Below, piece after piece: positions 1-11,040 of a DNA stretch of 64,000 nt. Position 1 is the stretch's first letter, and the number at the start of each line of letters is the position of its first letter. The DNA is taken from positions 62,001 through 126,000 of the forward strand of contig JALMLS010000320.1 of the NCBI GenBank assembly GCA_038496445.1, written 5' to 3'. The translations under genes were made by a program, and so were the position numbers. The notes under the pieces are model-generated. The model did no database searches. It was not told the origin of the DNA and saw only the letters and a list, made by a program, of their open reading frames with translations. The DNA is from Trichosphaerium sp. ATCC 40318. Its lineage: Eukaryota; Discosea; Flabellinia; Trichosidae.

Positions 1-991
1 ACTTGTACAGTTTGCTCAACATATTTATGACACGTACGTGTATTTTTTTGGTTGGGCGAAAAGATTTGGGGCGATTTAGCAAGTTTTTAATGTAACGCGT
101 AGCTATATTGCAGAGGAAGGCATTAATGCTGTGTCTTTACCTGAAGAGTATGATAGTGTACCTGGTACCAGAGAAGTACTTGGAGAACAAATAAGTAATG
201 GAGAGATTGATCAAATGATGTTTGATGAAATTTGTGAGGTACGGTGTTGCACTAGTTATTGAGTGGAGTTTGGCTGTTTTTGTAGTTAGAAGCCCTGTAC
301 AAAAATAATTGCAATTCTACAAAAATGTTCTTGCCGCGAAAGTCAGAGTTCTGCATCGTTACTAATTACCCGTGTAGTGTATAGAATCTTTAATGATAAC
401 TCATTACAACAAGTTCCAAAACTTGCCAAATGAGAAGTCTTCTCGGACACCTACTACGAGTAGCGATAACCTATGGAAACAACTAGACGGTAGTGATCCT
501 AGATTCACAATAGAGTCTTTTAGAAAGTTTCTAAAGAAAAAGAAGGTCGAACACTATCTAGACTTTCTAGCTAGAGTAGAAAAGTATAAGGATCTATCTC
601 CTGAAGGAGATGATCTTCTACGTGAAGCAGAAGGTATTTGGGATACCTTCCTTTCTAGAAAAGTTAGAAGACATTTGGAGGTTGATAAACGAACCAAAGA
701 AGGTCTTGAGAGTAGGATCGTTAGTAAGAAAGCGATGCCTAATCTTTTTAAAGCTGCTGAAGATGAAGTAGTTACACTACTACATCAGCGTCTATTAGCG
801 TAAGTCATGGTTTTTTTAGCGTGCCTTAAGTTAACTTAATTTACCCTTAAAGACTCGCTTAACTTTGAAGATTTTTTTCTTTTTTGTTGTTGTCCGTGTT
901 AACGTTTTTCTTTTGGTTTAGATTTAAACACAAGAGTCAGAGGAGTAACTCCAAGAAGCGGAGACACAATTCTGGTTCTGGTGGTAGATAA
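1..991 (+). CDS. RGS-domain protein, probably two RGS domains, 5' truncated
   Basis: RGS proteins speed GTP hydrolysis by heterotrimeric G-alpha subunits at the plasma membrane. The window opens inside an exon. An intron at about 34-110 (GTACGT donor) joins to a segment reading FAQHIYDTYIAEEGIN, then SLPEEYD, which fits the middle of an RGS fold (F-A-x-x-I-Y-x-x-Y-I). A second intron is at 238-285. From about 414 to 799 a complete second RGS-like domain follows (FRKFLKKKKVEHYLDFLARV, later NLFKAAEDEVVTLL). An intron with a GTAAGT donor at 800 leads to a short basic Ser/Gly tail ending in TAA at 989-991. The join between the two domains, near 358-413, is not settled. If it is right the protein has tandem RGS domains. 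The family call for the second domain is strong; the first rests on a half domain. Confidence 0.75.
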
Positions 992-1385
992 AGGATTTAC
1001 TTACCACCGCTTAATACCAAAAAAAACCCCAACTTACAGCTTACCGTTTTTACCTTTGTTCATAACACCTTGTAAATAAAAATGGGTTGGTAAGCATAAA
1101 CAAAGAGGAGTTTAAATTAGCTTAGTTTGCAAGTGTCAGCAACGCCTTGGTAAACGTGTTTAATTAGAAGTAAGGCAATAAACTAGAGTCAATGTGCAGG
1201 GCACTAGCATGAAGCAGTAAATCTTCTGTTCTAGTTGATAAACAAGACCTAAAAGAATATAATAGATTGTGCTTGCTAGAAAACAAGGTTCTGGTATGAT
1301 CCAATGTAAAGAGATGTTAGTTTCGGAAGTACTAGTTTAATTTTCTATTCACACATTAACACAATAAAAGACTGGGTTGGACAGG
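992..1385. other. Intergenic stretch between convergent RGS and ELMO genes
   Basis: This holds the 3' flanks of two convergent genes. I see T/A-rich sequence with several AATAAA-like strings and no convincing coding exon on either strand. Confidence 0.5.
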
Positions 1386-2792
1386 TCAACCTAGCATAGC
1401 ATCTTCTATTAGTGTCATACCAAGCAATCGTCCTTCATCATCAAATAGAATACCTTTTGATTTCAGAACATCCATTACCTTTGTAAGAAACTAACCAAAC
1501 ATAAGAAAAATCAAACACATAGTGTGCTCTACCTTGCGCCATAGTCTTTGAAATTCCATTATATCCTTTGGTTTACTATCATAATAAAATACAGCAAAGT
1601 TGAGAAACAGAAGTGCTAAATGAATGAGATACAACAAAGTGAAAAAAAATACAACATAAAACATCACTGATTAACCCATTTATGTCAAGAAAAAATTCTG
1701 TAGAGCCTGGAACCCTTAGAAGCTCTCAGGCAATACATTTTCCACCTTTCACTCAGCAACCCATTAGGTTGTTTTTAAAGATATCTAGAGCTCAGGGCAC
1801 CAAGTGAAATAACAAAGGTTTTTTATCACGTGATTTCTAAAATAAAAATAGGACAAAAAAGGAGTACCATAAACTTTAAAGAACTGTTTCTTTGGATCAC
1901 CATTCCTTAGAAAATGAGAATCTAACTTTCTTGAACAAACAGCAAGCCAATAAACAAATTCTGTTAAATTAATGCCAGTTATAGCCAGCGGAAACCCATA
2001 TCGTGTATCACTAGCCAACCGAAATGTGCGCATTGCAGACCTAAAAGATACCGTCTGTCAGTCATAGCAGTCCATTACAATATCTGTACATACGCTGGAT
2101 ATGTCTTGGCAAAAACTGAAAGACAAACCAAACCAAGCATGCCCATGCCTCTCTGTTTATAAACAAAATTAACAACACTCAAAAAAAAAAACATTGAGTA
2201 CTTACAAAATCTGTTTCTGGAGCTTTTCCTTGAAACCCAAGCTTGCTCCATTGATCGTCAGATGTTCTCAGACTGTTAGGGCAAAGATTACTCCAAAACT
2301 AACTATATATCAGGGCTATGAATACAAAATATAAAACACTCGAAAAGGGTGTTTTTATATGTAACGTACATCTTCTAACATTTTGACATCATCTGGATTT
2401 TTCCTGTCAAACTTTTGAGAACGTATTGATTCCAATGTTAAGTTCTCTTCTTGTATCTCCATATAACTATTCAAGAACACTTTCAAGTTTTTAGAACACC
2501 TAAGAATACAATATAAACATATAACTAAAAAAGAGAAAACTGAGGAAGGGTAGCAACATGCCGAGTCATTAAAGAAAAAAAAAACAAAAAAAAGTTGAAG
2601 TTTCGATTATTAAAATTCCTTGTTTTCATGCTTCTCAACGAACCTGGAGGAATTTTGTTCTGTAATACGCTTTTCTCTAGCAATAAGAAATTGTGTTAAA
2701 CCAACCTAGGTTCATTTAGGAAGGTTATAAGTCAGACACGAAAAAAGGCGTACAAAATTATCTTTATCAGGTGGCGGCATATGATCCTTCAT
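1386..2792 (-). CDS. ELMO-domain protein (ELMOD-like)
   Basis: ELMOD proteins act as GTPase activators for Arf/Arl GTPases, and ELMO proteins help activate Rac. Exons read on the minus strand give, in order, a short start exon (MKDHMPPPDKDNF, then a GTAC donor), LTQFLIAREKRI, a segment ending in FDRKNPDDVKMLED, then WSKLGFQGKAPETDF and GFPLAITGINLTEFVYWL. The last exons give KDIMEFQRLWRKVMDVL and stop with TGA at 1386-1388. GFQG-x-x-P-x-TDF and FPLAITGINLTE are signature stretches of the ELMO domain. At least six exons and roughly 250 codons fit an ELMOD-size protein with little outside the domain. Whether it acts on Arf-type or Rho-type pathways cannot be told here, though two Rho genes lie in this window. 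Confidence 0.85.
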
Positions 2793-2902
2793 TGCATGGT
2801 ACGAGTCCTAATAGTGTAAATTAAAACTAATTGACGTTTTAACTTCAAAAAAAAGTTTGACAGGTGACGTGGCGACCACTTTGTAAACAAGTGTGGTGAT
2901 AG

Positions 2903-3649
2903 AAAAAGTGGTTTACGAAGTGTTTGGATGATTTGTTCGGCATTGAGGTGATTAATGTTCACACCCTACCTGAAACGCCTTTGACGCCGCCATACTCCTA
3001 TCTAATGATGTCAGTCTTGTAAAAACCCATTATTGGCAATCACCTAATAAAAGAGCGCGTTTTCCGTCGCAAAGCTTCTCAGACGCCGCTAAACGCTCTA
3101 TTTCTACACTGAAGTGAGCTTTACAATTTTTTGTCGCAAAACGGACCACTCTGTCCTGTTGCTCGGTGATAACAGAATTTAAATACCTAGGTCGCTTTAA
3201 TACAGTGTTTTCAACCTAATAAACGCACTTTAGAAACATAGTACAAAATAGTGCTCCAAATTGTTTCAAGCAGCGATTTTTCGCTTAAAGATGCGTAAGG
3301 ATACACAGGTCTATACTTTCTTATGCTACAAGCTAAGTCGTAGTTATCCATTGGGTGCCAAGTGTAAAAAAAAGGTAAACTAACAAGACTTGACTTAATT
3401 GCACTTGAAACACGTTTTCCACGCTGCTACACCTAAAATACCTCACGCCATTAATCATTAGTATCACTTTTGATGCTAACTCTAAACGGAGTCTAAAAAC
3501 AAAGTGAGCTCGTGTTAGTTAAAACTGTCTCATCGTAAATTCGTGGCCTTGTACAGTTGCATTGACATTTTGTATTGTAATGTTCCCTGTTCTTTTTCTT
3601 CAAGTCAGTGCGAATTAGAAAGTCAAAAGCGATCATTCAAAACACGTGA
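2903..3649 (+). CDS. Cryptic multi-exon gene candidate, product unknown
   Basis: This 750-bp stretch has no long ORF but holds plus-strand pieces that read like exons bounded by GT/AG sites. One is at 2903-3018 (KKWFTKCLDDLFGIEV, then VHTLPETPLTPPYSYL); its join to 3054-3117 (ARFPSQSFSDAAKRSISTLK) keeps phase. Others are near 3241-3295 (VLQIVSSSDFSLKDA), 3338-3374 (RSYPLGAKCKKK) and 3605-3649 (VRIRKSKAIIQNT, then TGA). Several joins do not keep phase as I set them, so some pieces may belong to different genes or be chance. The last piece would end at a TGA inside AACACGTGA, 45 bases before the GNAT-like start codon. I do not recognise a family. The basic Lys/Arg-rich C-terminal part is the only visible feature. 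Confidence 0.35.
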
Positions 3650-3693
3650 TTTTGTAAACCAAAGATCCTACACAGTGAACCATTAAAGTGACT

Positions 3694-4629
3694 ATGGTAC
3701 TCTACAATCTACCAAGATTTAATTTTAACTATACAATGACAGGATTCTCCAACGGGCAAAAGGCGAATACCGCTTTCAATACAATATCTAACGAAAGAAT
3801 ATGTGGATGAAACTATTGACGTAGCCATTGAGGTATTCTCTCGCTCAAACACAATTGTACGAGCGCTAGAACTCACTAGTGAAGAAATAAGACCATATTT
3901 CTCTTACTTAGTTGAAAAAGCTTCCAAATACCCATCAGTACGCTCTATTGACATTTTCCAAAGAAAATTCTCATCACGTGATTGATTTTTATCATTACAA
4001 TCAATTTCTTGCTCAAGAATTTTTTATTTTTCTCACTTACACGCTCCCCTCCACTAAGTATGCTCAAAGGTTATAGCACTTGATGGCACCACAATTGTTG
4101 GTTTTATTCTTTGCTATGACTATACGGCTAATGATATGGACTACACAGGCGAGCTATCACCTAAGATGCAAATACGAAAGGCTTTCTTATCTCAATGTGA
4201 GGAAGAAGCTCTACCCGCTTTAATACGTGAGGGTATACCAAGGGGACACGGTAACATCATTCATGGGGCAATAGGTGGATTACGCGAGCGTTATACCAGA
4301 CAACAACACTTGGACATAATGGTGCTAAATCACTCTGAGTTTTCTTCCCACTCACTTACTCTTCTTACTAGTTTATGAGATTATATGAAGGATTGTTGAA
4401 AGCAGGGTATACACACCTCTATGGGATAGTAACACATCCTGGGACTCATAGGAAAATTTATAGAAACATTGTTCTAAAAGAAAAGAAGTGGGATTCGTTC
4501 ATTTACAAAGATGGGACAAAACCTCTGGCGAAAATAACAAACCCACGTAGTGTTTTCGTGTTTATTCTTGATATATCACGTGAATTGCGCATTGCAAAAC
4601 AAAAATATAAACAACATTCCCGGTTGTAA
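3694..4629 (+). CDS. GNAT-like N-acetyltransferase, copy 1
   Basis: GNAT enzymes move an acetyl group from acetyl-CoA to an amine. The start codon stands alone: ATG, then an intron at 3697-3742 with a GTAC donor, then exons 3743-3937, 4071-4321 and 4372-4629. The N-terminal part (DVAIEVFSRSNTIVRALEL, then VIALDGTTIVGFIL) matches the helix-plus-first-strands layout of arylalkylamine-type GNATs. The region TRQQHLDIM-(join)-RLYEGLLKAGYTHLYG sits where motif A would be, but the usual Q/R-x-x-G-x-G/A pyrophosphate loop is not clear, so CoA binding may be altered. The copy at 52347-53213 on the other strand has the same exon layout and about half identical residues, which supports these exons. Enzyme activity and substrate are inference. 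Confidence 0.6.
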
Positions 4630-4834
4630 GCCAAACCAAATAAAAAATGTCAAACCATGCACTTACACAATCTTATACGCCTTTGTCCGTAACTGATGTA
4701 TACGTTGAATTTATTGCAAAGTACTATAATCCGTATCTGTTGAAACGTCAGATATCCGAAAATTTGTAGATGTGTAACAAGACCAGTGAAGACTTTTTTT
4801 CTGTTTTTTTTATTGTTAAAAATCAATATGTATA

Positions 4835-6341
4835 ATGAGTATAGTGACGTCTAACGCCGCTTTGTTATCTATCCAAGACGCTAATAAGAAGTTCCTAAAC
4901 GGGTTGGCAAGTGTAAACCGTGGAAAGACATACCTGTTCTATAATTCCGACTCAATTAGTAAAATTTATATATGGGACAGTTGTAAGGTACCAAAAAATA
5001 TAAAATCTGAACCGAGGCCTTCGCGTTTTAGTAGTTTTTTAATCAACTTTTGGACGCTGTCTTTTGTACCCAACAACCTCCATATTGCTTTTTTGCGTAG
5101 AAAATGCCTTTCGGCTATGTCTCACATAAAAATGCGGAAGTTTTGGAATTGTAGAACAAATGTAATTTTGCTTTGTACAAAACCATTGTTTATATCATTG
5201 TTGCGTGTAAGGTATTGCTGTATGTACTTTGTACAGAGTATTCAATCATTTTTAAGGCTTGAGCTGTTATTGTAACAAGCATGTCGCTAAATCTGTTTCG
5301 TTAACACCTCTAGGTTCATTTCCTTACTCTGCTCAGTTCAACAAAAGCAGAAAGAGATCAAATCATACAAGAATTCAGAGCGATATTTGGAGAAGCAATA
5401 GTCGCGTACAGGCTACCATACTGCGGAGAACTGTAAGATCATTTAAATGTTTTTTTTTCCTCTTTTTTTCTGGGTTTTGTTAATCTGGTTGAACCCTAGG
5501 TTTGATCTTTCCGTCCGTCTTGACGCTATAAGTGTGCTACATTCAGGTGCCGTAAAATACTTTGATTGGAGTTTTCAGAGGTATGAGAAATATCAATATC
5601 TACGATGGCCATCGATAAGACTAGTACTGCTATCTCACTATAAAGACGATGGGTTGTTTGGTATACTTCCAATGGAAATAATTCAAATTATTTTGAATTA
5701 TCAAGTGAAAGAAATGGTAAACTCTGTCTGTTGTGATAAAACAGAAGGATTTACAATCGACAAAAGCTTCTCAAGACTATTTTCTTGTCGTATGTCTATG
5801 AACCAGCTGTTCACGTTGGATTTGCAAAGAGTTTTTTTTAGTGATAATACTTGGTTTGAATTAATGGATTCTATCAAGTTATGTACTTCATTAGAACAAC
5901 TTAAGATTCATTTCTGGAGCGGGTACTTTGATTGATATTACATTCTTAAACCTCACTGGTAATAACAGCTTTATTAGGAATGATAAACTTGGGTTTAAGA
6001 GTGAATATAACCCAGCTCTTATAGAAGCATTGAAGAACACAAAGTCAAATATAAAAGTGTTTTCATATGCTTACATGAAACTTAGCATACCAGAACTAAA
6101 GAGTTTTGCTGACCCATCTTTCTTGCCGAGATTGAGGAAACTTAGTCTATTATTTTTGCCACGTTCTGGGTTTGTATTACAGCAAATAAGATTGATTGTT
6201 GAATCTAGAAGAAACAAGCTTAAGAAAGCTGCGTTTCATGGTGTTCAAACTTGGAGTAGCAATGTGGAACAATGTCGCAAGGAAATCTTTAATTTGCTTA
6301 CAAATAATAATGTTGAGGAAGACTATGAATTGTACAATTAA
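4835..6341 (+). CDS. F-box-like / LRR-like protein
   Basis: The first exon begins MSIVTSNAALLSIQDANKKF and probably ends at a GTAC donor near 4987. Later exons give ERDQIIQEFRAIFGEAIVAY (to a GTAAGA donor near 5429) and a long segment from about 5500 to 5921. That segment contains GILPMEIIQIILNY, which looks like the start of an F-box, followed by leucine-rich text typical of irregular LRRs. An intron at about 5922-5969 (GTACTT donor, TAACAG acceptor) removes an apparent frameshift and leads into FIRNDKLGFKSEYNPALIEA. The stop is TAA at 6339-6341. F-box/LRR proteins are usually substrate receptors of SCF ubiquitin ligases. The F-box match is short, and the 340-bp gap after exon 1 may hide a further small exon or show that exon 1 is separate. 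Confidence 0.55.
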
Positions 6342-6614
6342 AAAATAACTATTACTTGGTACTTTTTTGAATTAAATCTTATTACACTTGCAATCTTATT
6401 CGCCAATTCTACTACCATGTGTAGCAATTACTTTTCATTAAGCTCTCAAATTTAGTTAAACATGAACAGATCAATGCTAGTGATAGTACACCTACATATC
6501 ATATTGAAACAAATAAAAAGACATTGCAGTAAGTAAAACATTAGACTTAAGTCAAAAAGCACCTCATGCAAACGTGATTATGTACAATACAATTTTTTAT
6601 TATTGAATATCTGT

Positions 6615-7384
6615 TTACAAGATACGGCACTTTTTATATTTCTTATTCTTTCTCTTTGAAGGATGTAAAACGCTTTGTACTGTGATATCAAAAATATCTT
6701 TTATACTTTTATAGTCAGTTTTTGCTGAACATTCCATGTGTTTTACTGCGCCTTGCACTTTAGCCACTGATTGACCTTCTTCTATAGGTATTCCTCCGTC
6801 AGGCATAATCTGTTTTAAGTCTGACTTTGTTCCTACTAAGATAAAAGGAACACCAGGAGCATAATGTGATATTTCTGGAATCCATTTTGTTTTAACATTT
6901 GATAATGAATTCTCATTGGCGCAAGAATAACAAACAAGGAAAATCCCAGCATTTGCGTATGAAAGTGGTCTTATTCTATCATATTCTTCTTGCCTAAAAA
7001 ACATTGGTTAGGTCACAAATCATTAAAACAACAAAATAGTTTTTTGGTTTGCAGAATTCGAAAAGACTTCACGTACCCTGCTGTATCCCAAAGTGTCAAA
7101 TTAATTTCCTTTCCTGTTGATGTGCTTAATGTGCACGCATAGTTATCACTAAAGGAAGCATAAGTCATCTCTTAGTAACACGTGTTCAAAAGGAGCAAGT
7201 AAAAAGTGAAGCACTTACAATACTGTTGGCGTGTATCCTTCAGGGAACTTTCCTTTAGCGTATGTAAGTAGCAAAGCCCTACGAAAAGAGGTAAGAAAAA
7301 AAAGAGTTCATTGCGCTTTCGATCTTACGTTTTCCCTACAGCTCCGTCTCCTACTACGACTACTTTAACTTCTGTTGCTGACAT
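6615..7384 (-). CDS. Rho-family small GTPase, copy 1
   Basis: Four exons encode a complete Rho/Rac-type GTPase, which switches actin and membrane programmes when GTP-bound. Visible motifs are the P-loop GDGAVGKT after the start (MSATEVKVVVV), the effector region EGYTPTVFDNY with an intron inside it, the switch II segment WDTAGQEEYDRIRPLSYA, the G4 motif VGTKSDLK, the G5 motif ECSAK, a Lys-rich tail and the prenylation box CRIL (C-a-a-L, geranylgeranyl type). The arginine inside the box is unusual; copy 2 has CCIL there. The second intron contains AACACGTGTT. The twin gene at 61801-62566 shares exon layout, most residues and flanking sequence, so this is a recent duplication in inverted orientation. 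Confidence 0.93.
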
Positions 7385-8051
7385 GTTGTTCTTGTTGGTG
7401 TTTGTTTATTTTGATTCCTTTTTCATTGCTCTTAGCCTAACAGTTCTTTTCGGCCGAACCGGATTAAGTGAACCCGAGAAAAAACTGGCTTGTAGAAAAG
7501 CAGCCCATAATATTATATTGAACTTAAGCTAGGCTGCTAGGAGCACCACTAGTTATCGGAGTACAGCACTTGTAATTTTAACTGAACAACTTTTAGAAGG
7601 AAAATCACGTGTTTTCAGGAAAGTCGCTCATTCATGAAAATCGTTATTATATACGCAACGATAGCCATCAGTCACAGATTAACCAACAAAAAAAGACTGT
7701 AGCTTTAAAATAGCAGCACAACCACAATTAACACGTGATTTAGAGAAAAAAAAACCGATTGGTAGTATTTTCCGTAGGTGCGCTTGAAATACAACGTAAG
7801 CGCCCACAGGGGCGAACGAGACCGACAAGGTCGAACGAATTAATGATTATTTATTGGTTAGCCTCCTATCGCCGCCAAACGACAGTACTGGCGTAACCAT
7901 ACAGTCGAGAGGAGTATTTAACATGAAAACCTATTGAAAAAATCCAAAACACGCTCAAGGTATCTGTAGAGGTGATTGTGGCACTCACCGCATCACGATC
8001 CACTCCAAAACAATGTTACATTGCAAAAAAATTTGGTTTTGGGTTTTAAAA
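7385..8051. other. Intergenic region with CACGTG motifs
   Basis: This is upstream DNA of the Rho gene plus about 400 bp of unclear content. CACGTG stands at 7606 and 7732. A short plus-strand ORF at 7634 starts MKIVIIYATIAIS, which looks like a signal peptide. Near 7965 a plus-strand stretch reads QGICRGDCGTHRIT, but I could not join the two in one frame. The block just upstream of the Rho start (7384-7470) resembles the block upstream of the second Rho gene. Confidence 0.4.
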
Positions 8052-8255
8052 TCACGTGCCCAGTGCTAGTTCATAATTTCTCCACCAGCAAGCCTCCAAT
8101 AACTTTGGATCTACTAGTTCTAGCAAATTGTCAGTGCTGTAAGAGCTAACAGAAGGTGCAAGATCTGTCAGATCCGACTAAACACGAAAACCAAAAGTCA
8201 CAAACAGCAAAAAGTTGCAAAGTTGAACGATACGGACAATTTAACCTCGATCCAT
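8052..8255 (-). CDS. Small two-exon gene, product unknown
   Basis: A start ATG at 8253-8255 (MDR), an intron with a GTTAAA donor and a GACAG acceptor, and a second exon give a protein of about 41 residues. It contains SVSSYSTDNLLELVDPKLLE, then ACWWRNYELALGT, and ends in TGA at 8052-8054. The stop codon is part of TCACGTG (read as GGC ACG TGA on the minus strand). The text is free of stops and codon-like, but I recognise no family. It could also be the end of a larger gene whose earlier exons I failed to see. The CACGTG over the stop codon matches what is seen at 36941 and 38350. Confidence 0.45.
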
Positions 8256-8571
8256 AATATCTAAACAAGGCTAATTCAATAGATTACTTCATATTCTAGA
8301 CAGTAAATAAACAAGCAAGCAAAACGAGGCATCAATAATTAAGCCAGTAGCGAACTTGTAAACAATACACTTTATAGATGGTAAATACAACTAATTTTGT
8401 AAACTTCACAGTCACAAGTAACACGTGATTTCTGCAAAAAAAGCGCCGAAAAGGGCTGCCCTCCGCTGTCTATGATAAAACCACAGTCAGACTGATCAAC
8501 TTGGCGTATCCTCTTACTGGGAAAAAAAGCAAAAAAAAATAATCAAAGCGTTAGTGAACTTGCAAACAACT
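8256..8571. other. Intergenic spacer
   Basis: It is AT-rich with one AACACGTGAT at 8421-8430. I see no coding pattern on either strand. Confidence 0.4.
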
Positions 8572-10164
8572 TTAATACTTTGTGTTTACACCACTTTTGT
8601 AGAGTCTATCAGCAAGTTCTTCAGAAATAGGAGGTACAGATATATACACCACCCTTAGCTTAGTACCTAAGAATGGTTCAATACCTTCATTTGTAATTAA
8701 CGGACAAGCCATAGCATTAAATACTTCCACTCCAAGCAACGACAGAACACCCTTATTTGTAATGAGTGGGCATACTTGAAAACGTACTTCTTTGGCACCA
8801 GCAAAACAAGAAATACCGGCATCAGTCAGTTTATCACAATAATCAACATTGATGATCTCTACACCTTTAAGAGCAAAAGCACTCTCATCTGTAATAAGGT
8901 TACAGTGAGAAAGAATAACATGTTTAGCACCAGAAAGTGCTTTAACACCTTCATCTGTGAGTTGGTTGCATCCAAAAAGATTAATCCTTTCCACACCTGC
9001 GAGAGCTTTGACACCTACATCTGTGATATTCTTACATTCATAAAGCGATATATACTTTACACCAGACAGCCCTTTAAGGCCTTCATCGCCAATATTCGTA
9101 TTATCAGCAAACACTTTCTCAGCGCCTGCTAGAGCCTTAAACCCAACGTCTGTAACAAGCTTACAATCGCTAAGCTTGATCCTACGAATACCAGCTAAAG
9201 CCTTGACACCTTCGTCGCCTATTTTTTCGCAATTATCGAGGTTGATCCATTCTACACCTGCAAGAGACTTTAACCCCTCATCTGTTATGACTTCATTGCC
9301 TGATAGGTTTATCTTCCTTACACCAGCGAGAGCGTGAAGAGAAAAATCTGTAACCTGCACGTGTCTTAGTTTAACAGTATGTGCCCCTTTGAACAACGAA
9401 ATACTGGCATCAGTGAACTGTGATTCTTGGTTGACATCAAGAATACGAGCTCCAGCGAGATGCTTAAGGCCTTCGTCGGTCGTTTTGTCATTATATCTCA
9501 TGTGTACTTCTTCAACACCAGCAAACGCTTTTAAGGCTTCATCAGTTATTTCCTCCAAGTTCCACAAATTTAGCACTTTAACTCCTTTGAAAACTGATAA
9601 AGACGCGTCATCTACTTCAGAGCACGATATCGACACTTCTTGAGCTCCTACTAGGTGTTTAAAGCCAGCACTCGTGGTGTTTTTAAGCGAATTCAACCCA
9701 ATTCTCTTGACACCCTTCAAATACGCTAATCCGGCGTCGGTGATACCTTCTCCATCTTCTGCTTCTAAATCTACAACGCCTGCTAATGCTTGAAGGGCTT
9801 CGTCCGTAGTGTTACAACCAATCTTGATTGCTTTAGCTCCGGCCAATTCTTTTACTAGATCTGGGTCTACAGCGTATCCTACGACGATTTTGGTGTTTCT
9901 CAGCAAGTTTTTGTGTTTTGCGACTTGTTTGATGTTGTCATTGTACACATACACTGTCCCGAGACCAAGGTTATCACGTATGAGGCGGCAGAACTGTTTA
10001 CTGCACAGAGAAGCCAAATTCCTTTGTTTTACGTCTGTAACGTTTTTAAGAACTTCTAATACCATTTCGGTGGGTATTGTTGCGAATAAGGACATGTTTG
10101 TTATAATTAGAGCACTGTCCACGGAAATTCCACAGATTTTGACCTTTGTTGCCATGTCATTCAT
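8572..10164 (-). CDS. F-box protein with about 18 regular leucine-rich repeats, intronless
   Basis: A single 530-codon reading frame without introns. Residues about 25-65 (ATIPTEMVLEVLKNVTD, then NLASLCSKQFCRLIR) form an F-box, the part that binds Skp1 in SCF ubiquitin ligases. From about residue 105 to the end run some 18 repeats of 22-24 residues with the pattern LAGVxxINLxxCxxITDEGLKA, the cysteine-containing LRR type. The repeats are unusually regular: LAG, FKG or LSG opens nearly every unit and ITDEG closes it. This suggests recent internal expansion. The expected role is a substrate receptor, with the LRR arc binding the target. Nearly every other long gene here has introns, so lack of introns may mean retrocopying or horizontal gain. 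Similar regular LRR arrays are known from several protists and giant viruses; I could not search. Confidence 0.85.
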   Translation of the reverse strand: MNDMATKVKICGISVDSALIITNMSLFATIPTEMVLEVLKNVTDVKQRNLASLCSKQFCRLIRDNLGLGTVYVYNDNIKQVAKHKNLLRNTKIVVGYAVDPDLVKELAGAKAIKIGCNTTDEALQALAGVVDLEAEDGEGITDAGLAYLKGVKRIGLNSLKNTTSAGFKHLVGAQEVSISCSEVDDASLSVFKGVKVLNLWNLEEITDEALKAFAGVEEVHMRYNDKTTDEGLKHLAGARILDVNQESQFTDASISLFKGAHTVKLRHVQVTDFSLHALAGVRKINLSGNEVITDEGLKSLAGVEWINLDNCEKIGDEGVKALAGIRRIKLSDCKLVTDVGFKALAGAEKVFADNTNIGDEGLKGLSGVKYISLYECKNITDVGVKALAGVERINLFGCNQLTDEGVKALSGAKHVILSHCNLITDESAFALKGVEIINVDYCDKLTDAGISCFAGAKEVRFQVCPLITNKGVLSLLGVEVFNAMACPLITNEGIEPFLGTKLRVVYISVPPISEELADRLYKSGVNTKY

Positions 10165-10398
10165 TCATTGAAATACACAAACTCTAATTTGTAGTGGTAA
10201 AGGAGGAATTTCTACGTAAAGTTTGTAAGAGATGTTGTAACGCTTGTGTAATTGTTAAATCTGTTTATTACATGAACGTGTTACAAGGTCTTTAATGAGT
10301 GTTTCTAGTGAGTGAATGTATCTCATGGTGTGAAACATCTTGAATAGACTTCGAGTGACTTCGTGAACGAGTTTCGTGATAATAACTGATGTTCATAT

Positions 10399-10752
10399 AT
10401 GCAAGTGGAAGATTGGTTTGGTGCAACTCCAAATGTCAACCTTAGTGCGCACCAGTGTAGGCTTGCTTACAAATGGGGCAGCCCCAAAGCGTGGACAAAA
10501 GCAAGTATAGTAAAGTTTCCTCTTTGCTTGCGAACCACGTGGCTGTTAGAATGCTAGAAAGCCCACAAAACAACGGTGAGCAAATAAAGTAAGGGCAAAG
10601 TGAGAAATACCTAAAGAGCATGATAGGTGCATTTTTTTTGTACACGTACAACAGAATATTGGCACAGAAGGTCAGAAGTAACGATTATTGCGATAAAGGC
10701 AAGTTGTTTGCCTTCCATCAACTATCACCATTTTATTGATACCAAAAGCTGA
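10399..10752 (+). CDS. Candidate small gene, product unknown
   Basis: ATG at 10399 opens MQVEDWFGATPNVNLSAHQC, followed by RLAYKWGSPKAWTK in one frame. A GTATAG donor near 10502, a short middle exon (SPQNN), and a last exon from about 10652 (EYWHRRSEVTIIAIKASC, then HFIDTKS and TGA at 10750-10752) can be joined in phase. That would make a protein of about 85 residues. The text is rich in Trp, His and Lys and has no family I know. The antisense frame over the same DNA is hydrophobic and longer but begins in an odd place. I prefer the plus strand because its first exon starts well and the joins keep frame. Confidence 0.4.
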
Positions 10753-11040
10753 AGCTGACACATTTAGCGCTCACAGCGTGTTAAATGATAAATTACAACT
10801 TCTACTATATATAATTCGTTTGTTTATTTTACATCATAGATCAATACGCCCGCTATTTTAGGTTCAAACATCTCACGTGTTACAGAGGTGGAAAAAATTA
10901 GGTGGAATGTACTAAAGATGTCGTTACTAGCTAAAAGGACAGTGCTTTTCTTCTCCAAATAGTGTGCAAAGCCTGTTCAGATTTGCAACTTAGTACCAAT
11001 TAATACCACGACAAGCTATAAGTAAAGTCGTCAATTATTT

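Noticed and set aside
5900-5970. Apparent frameshift in the F-box-like gene
   Set aside because: A GTACTT...TAACAG intron of about 48 bp restores the frame, so there is no need for a pseudogene call.
8776-10171. Plus-strand ORFs opposite the LRR gene (8776, 9389, 9809)
   Set aside because: They are antisense to the repeat array with no start context and no domain.
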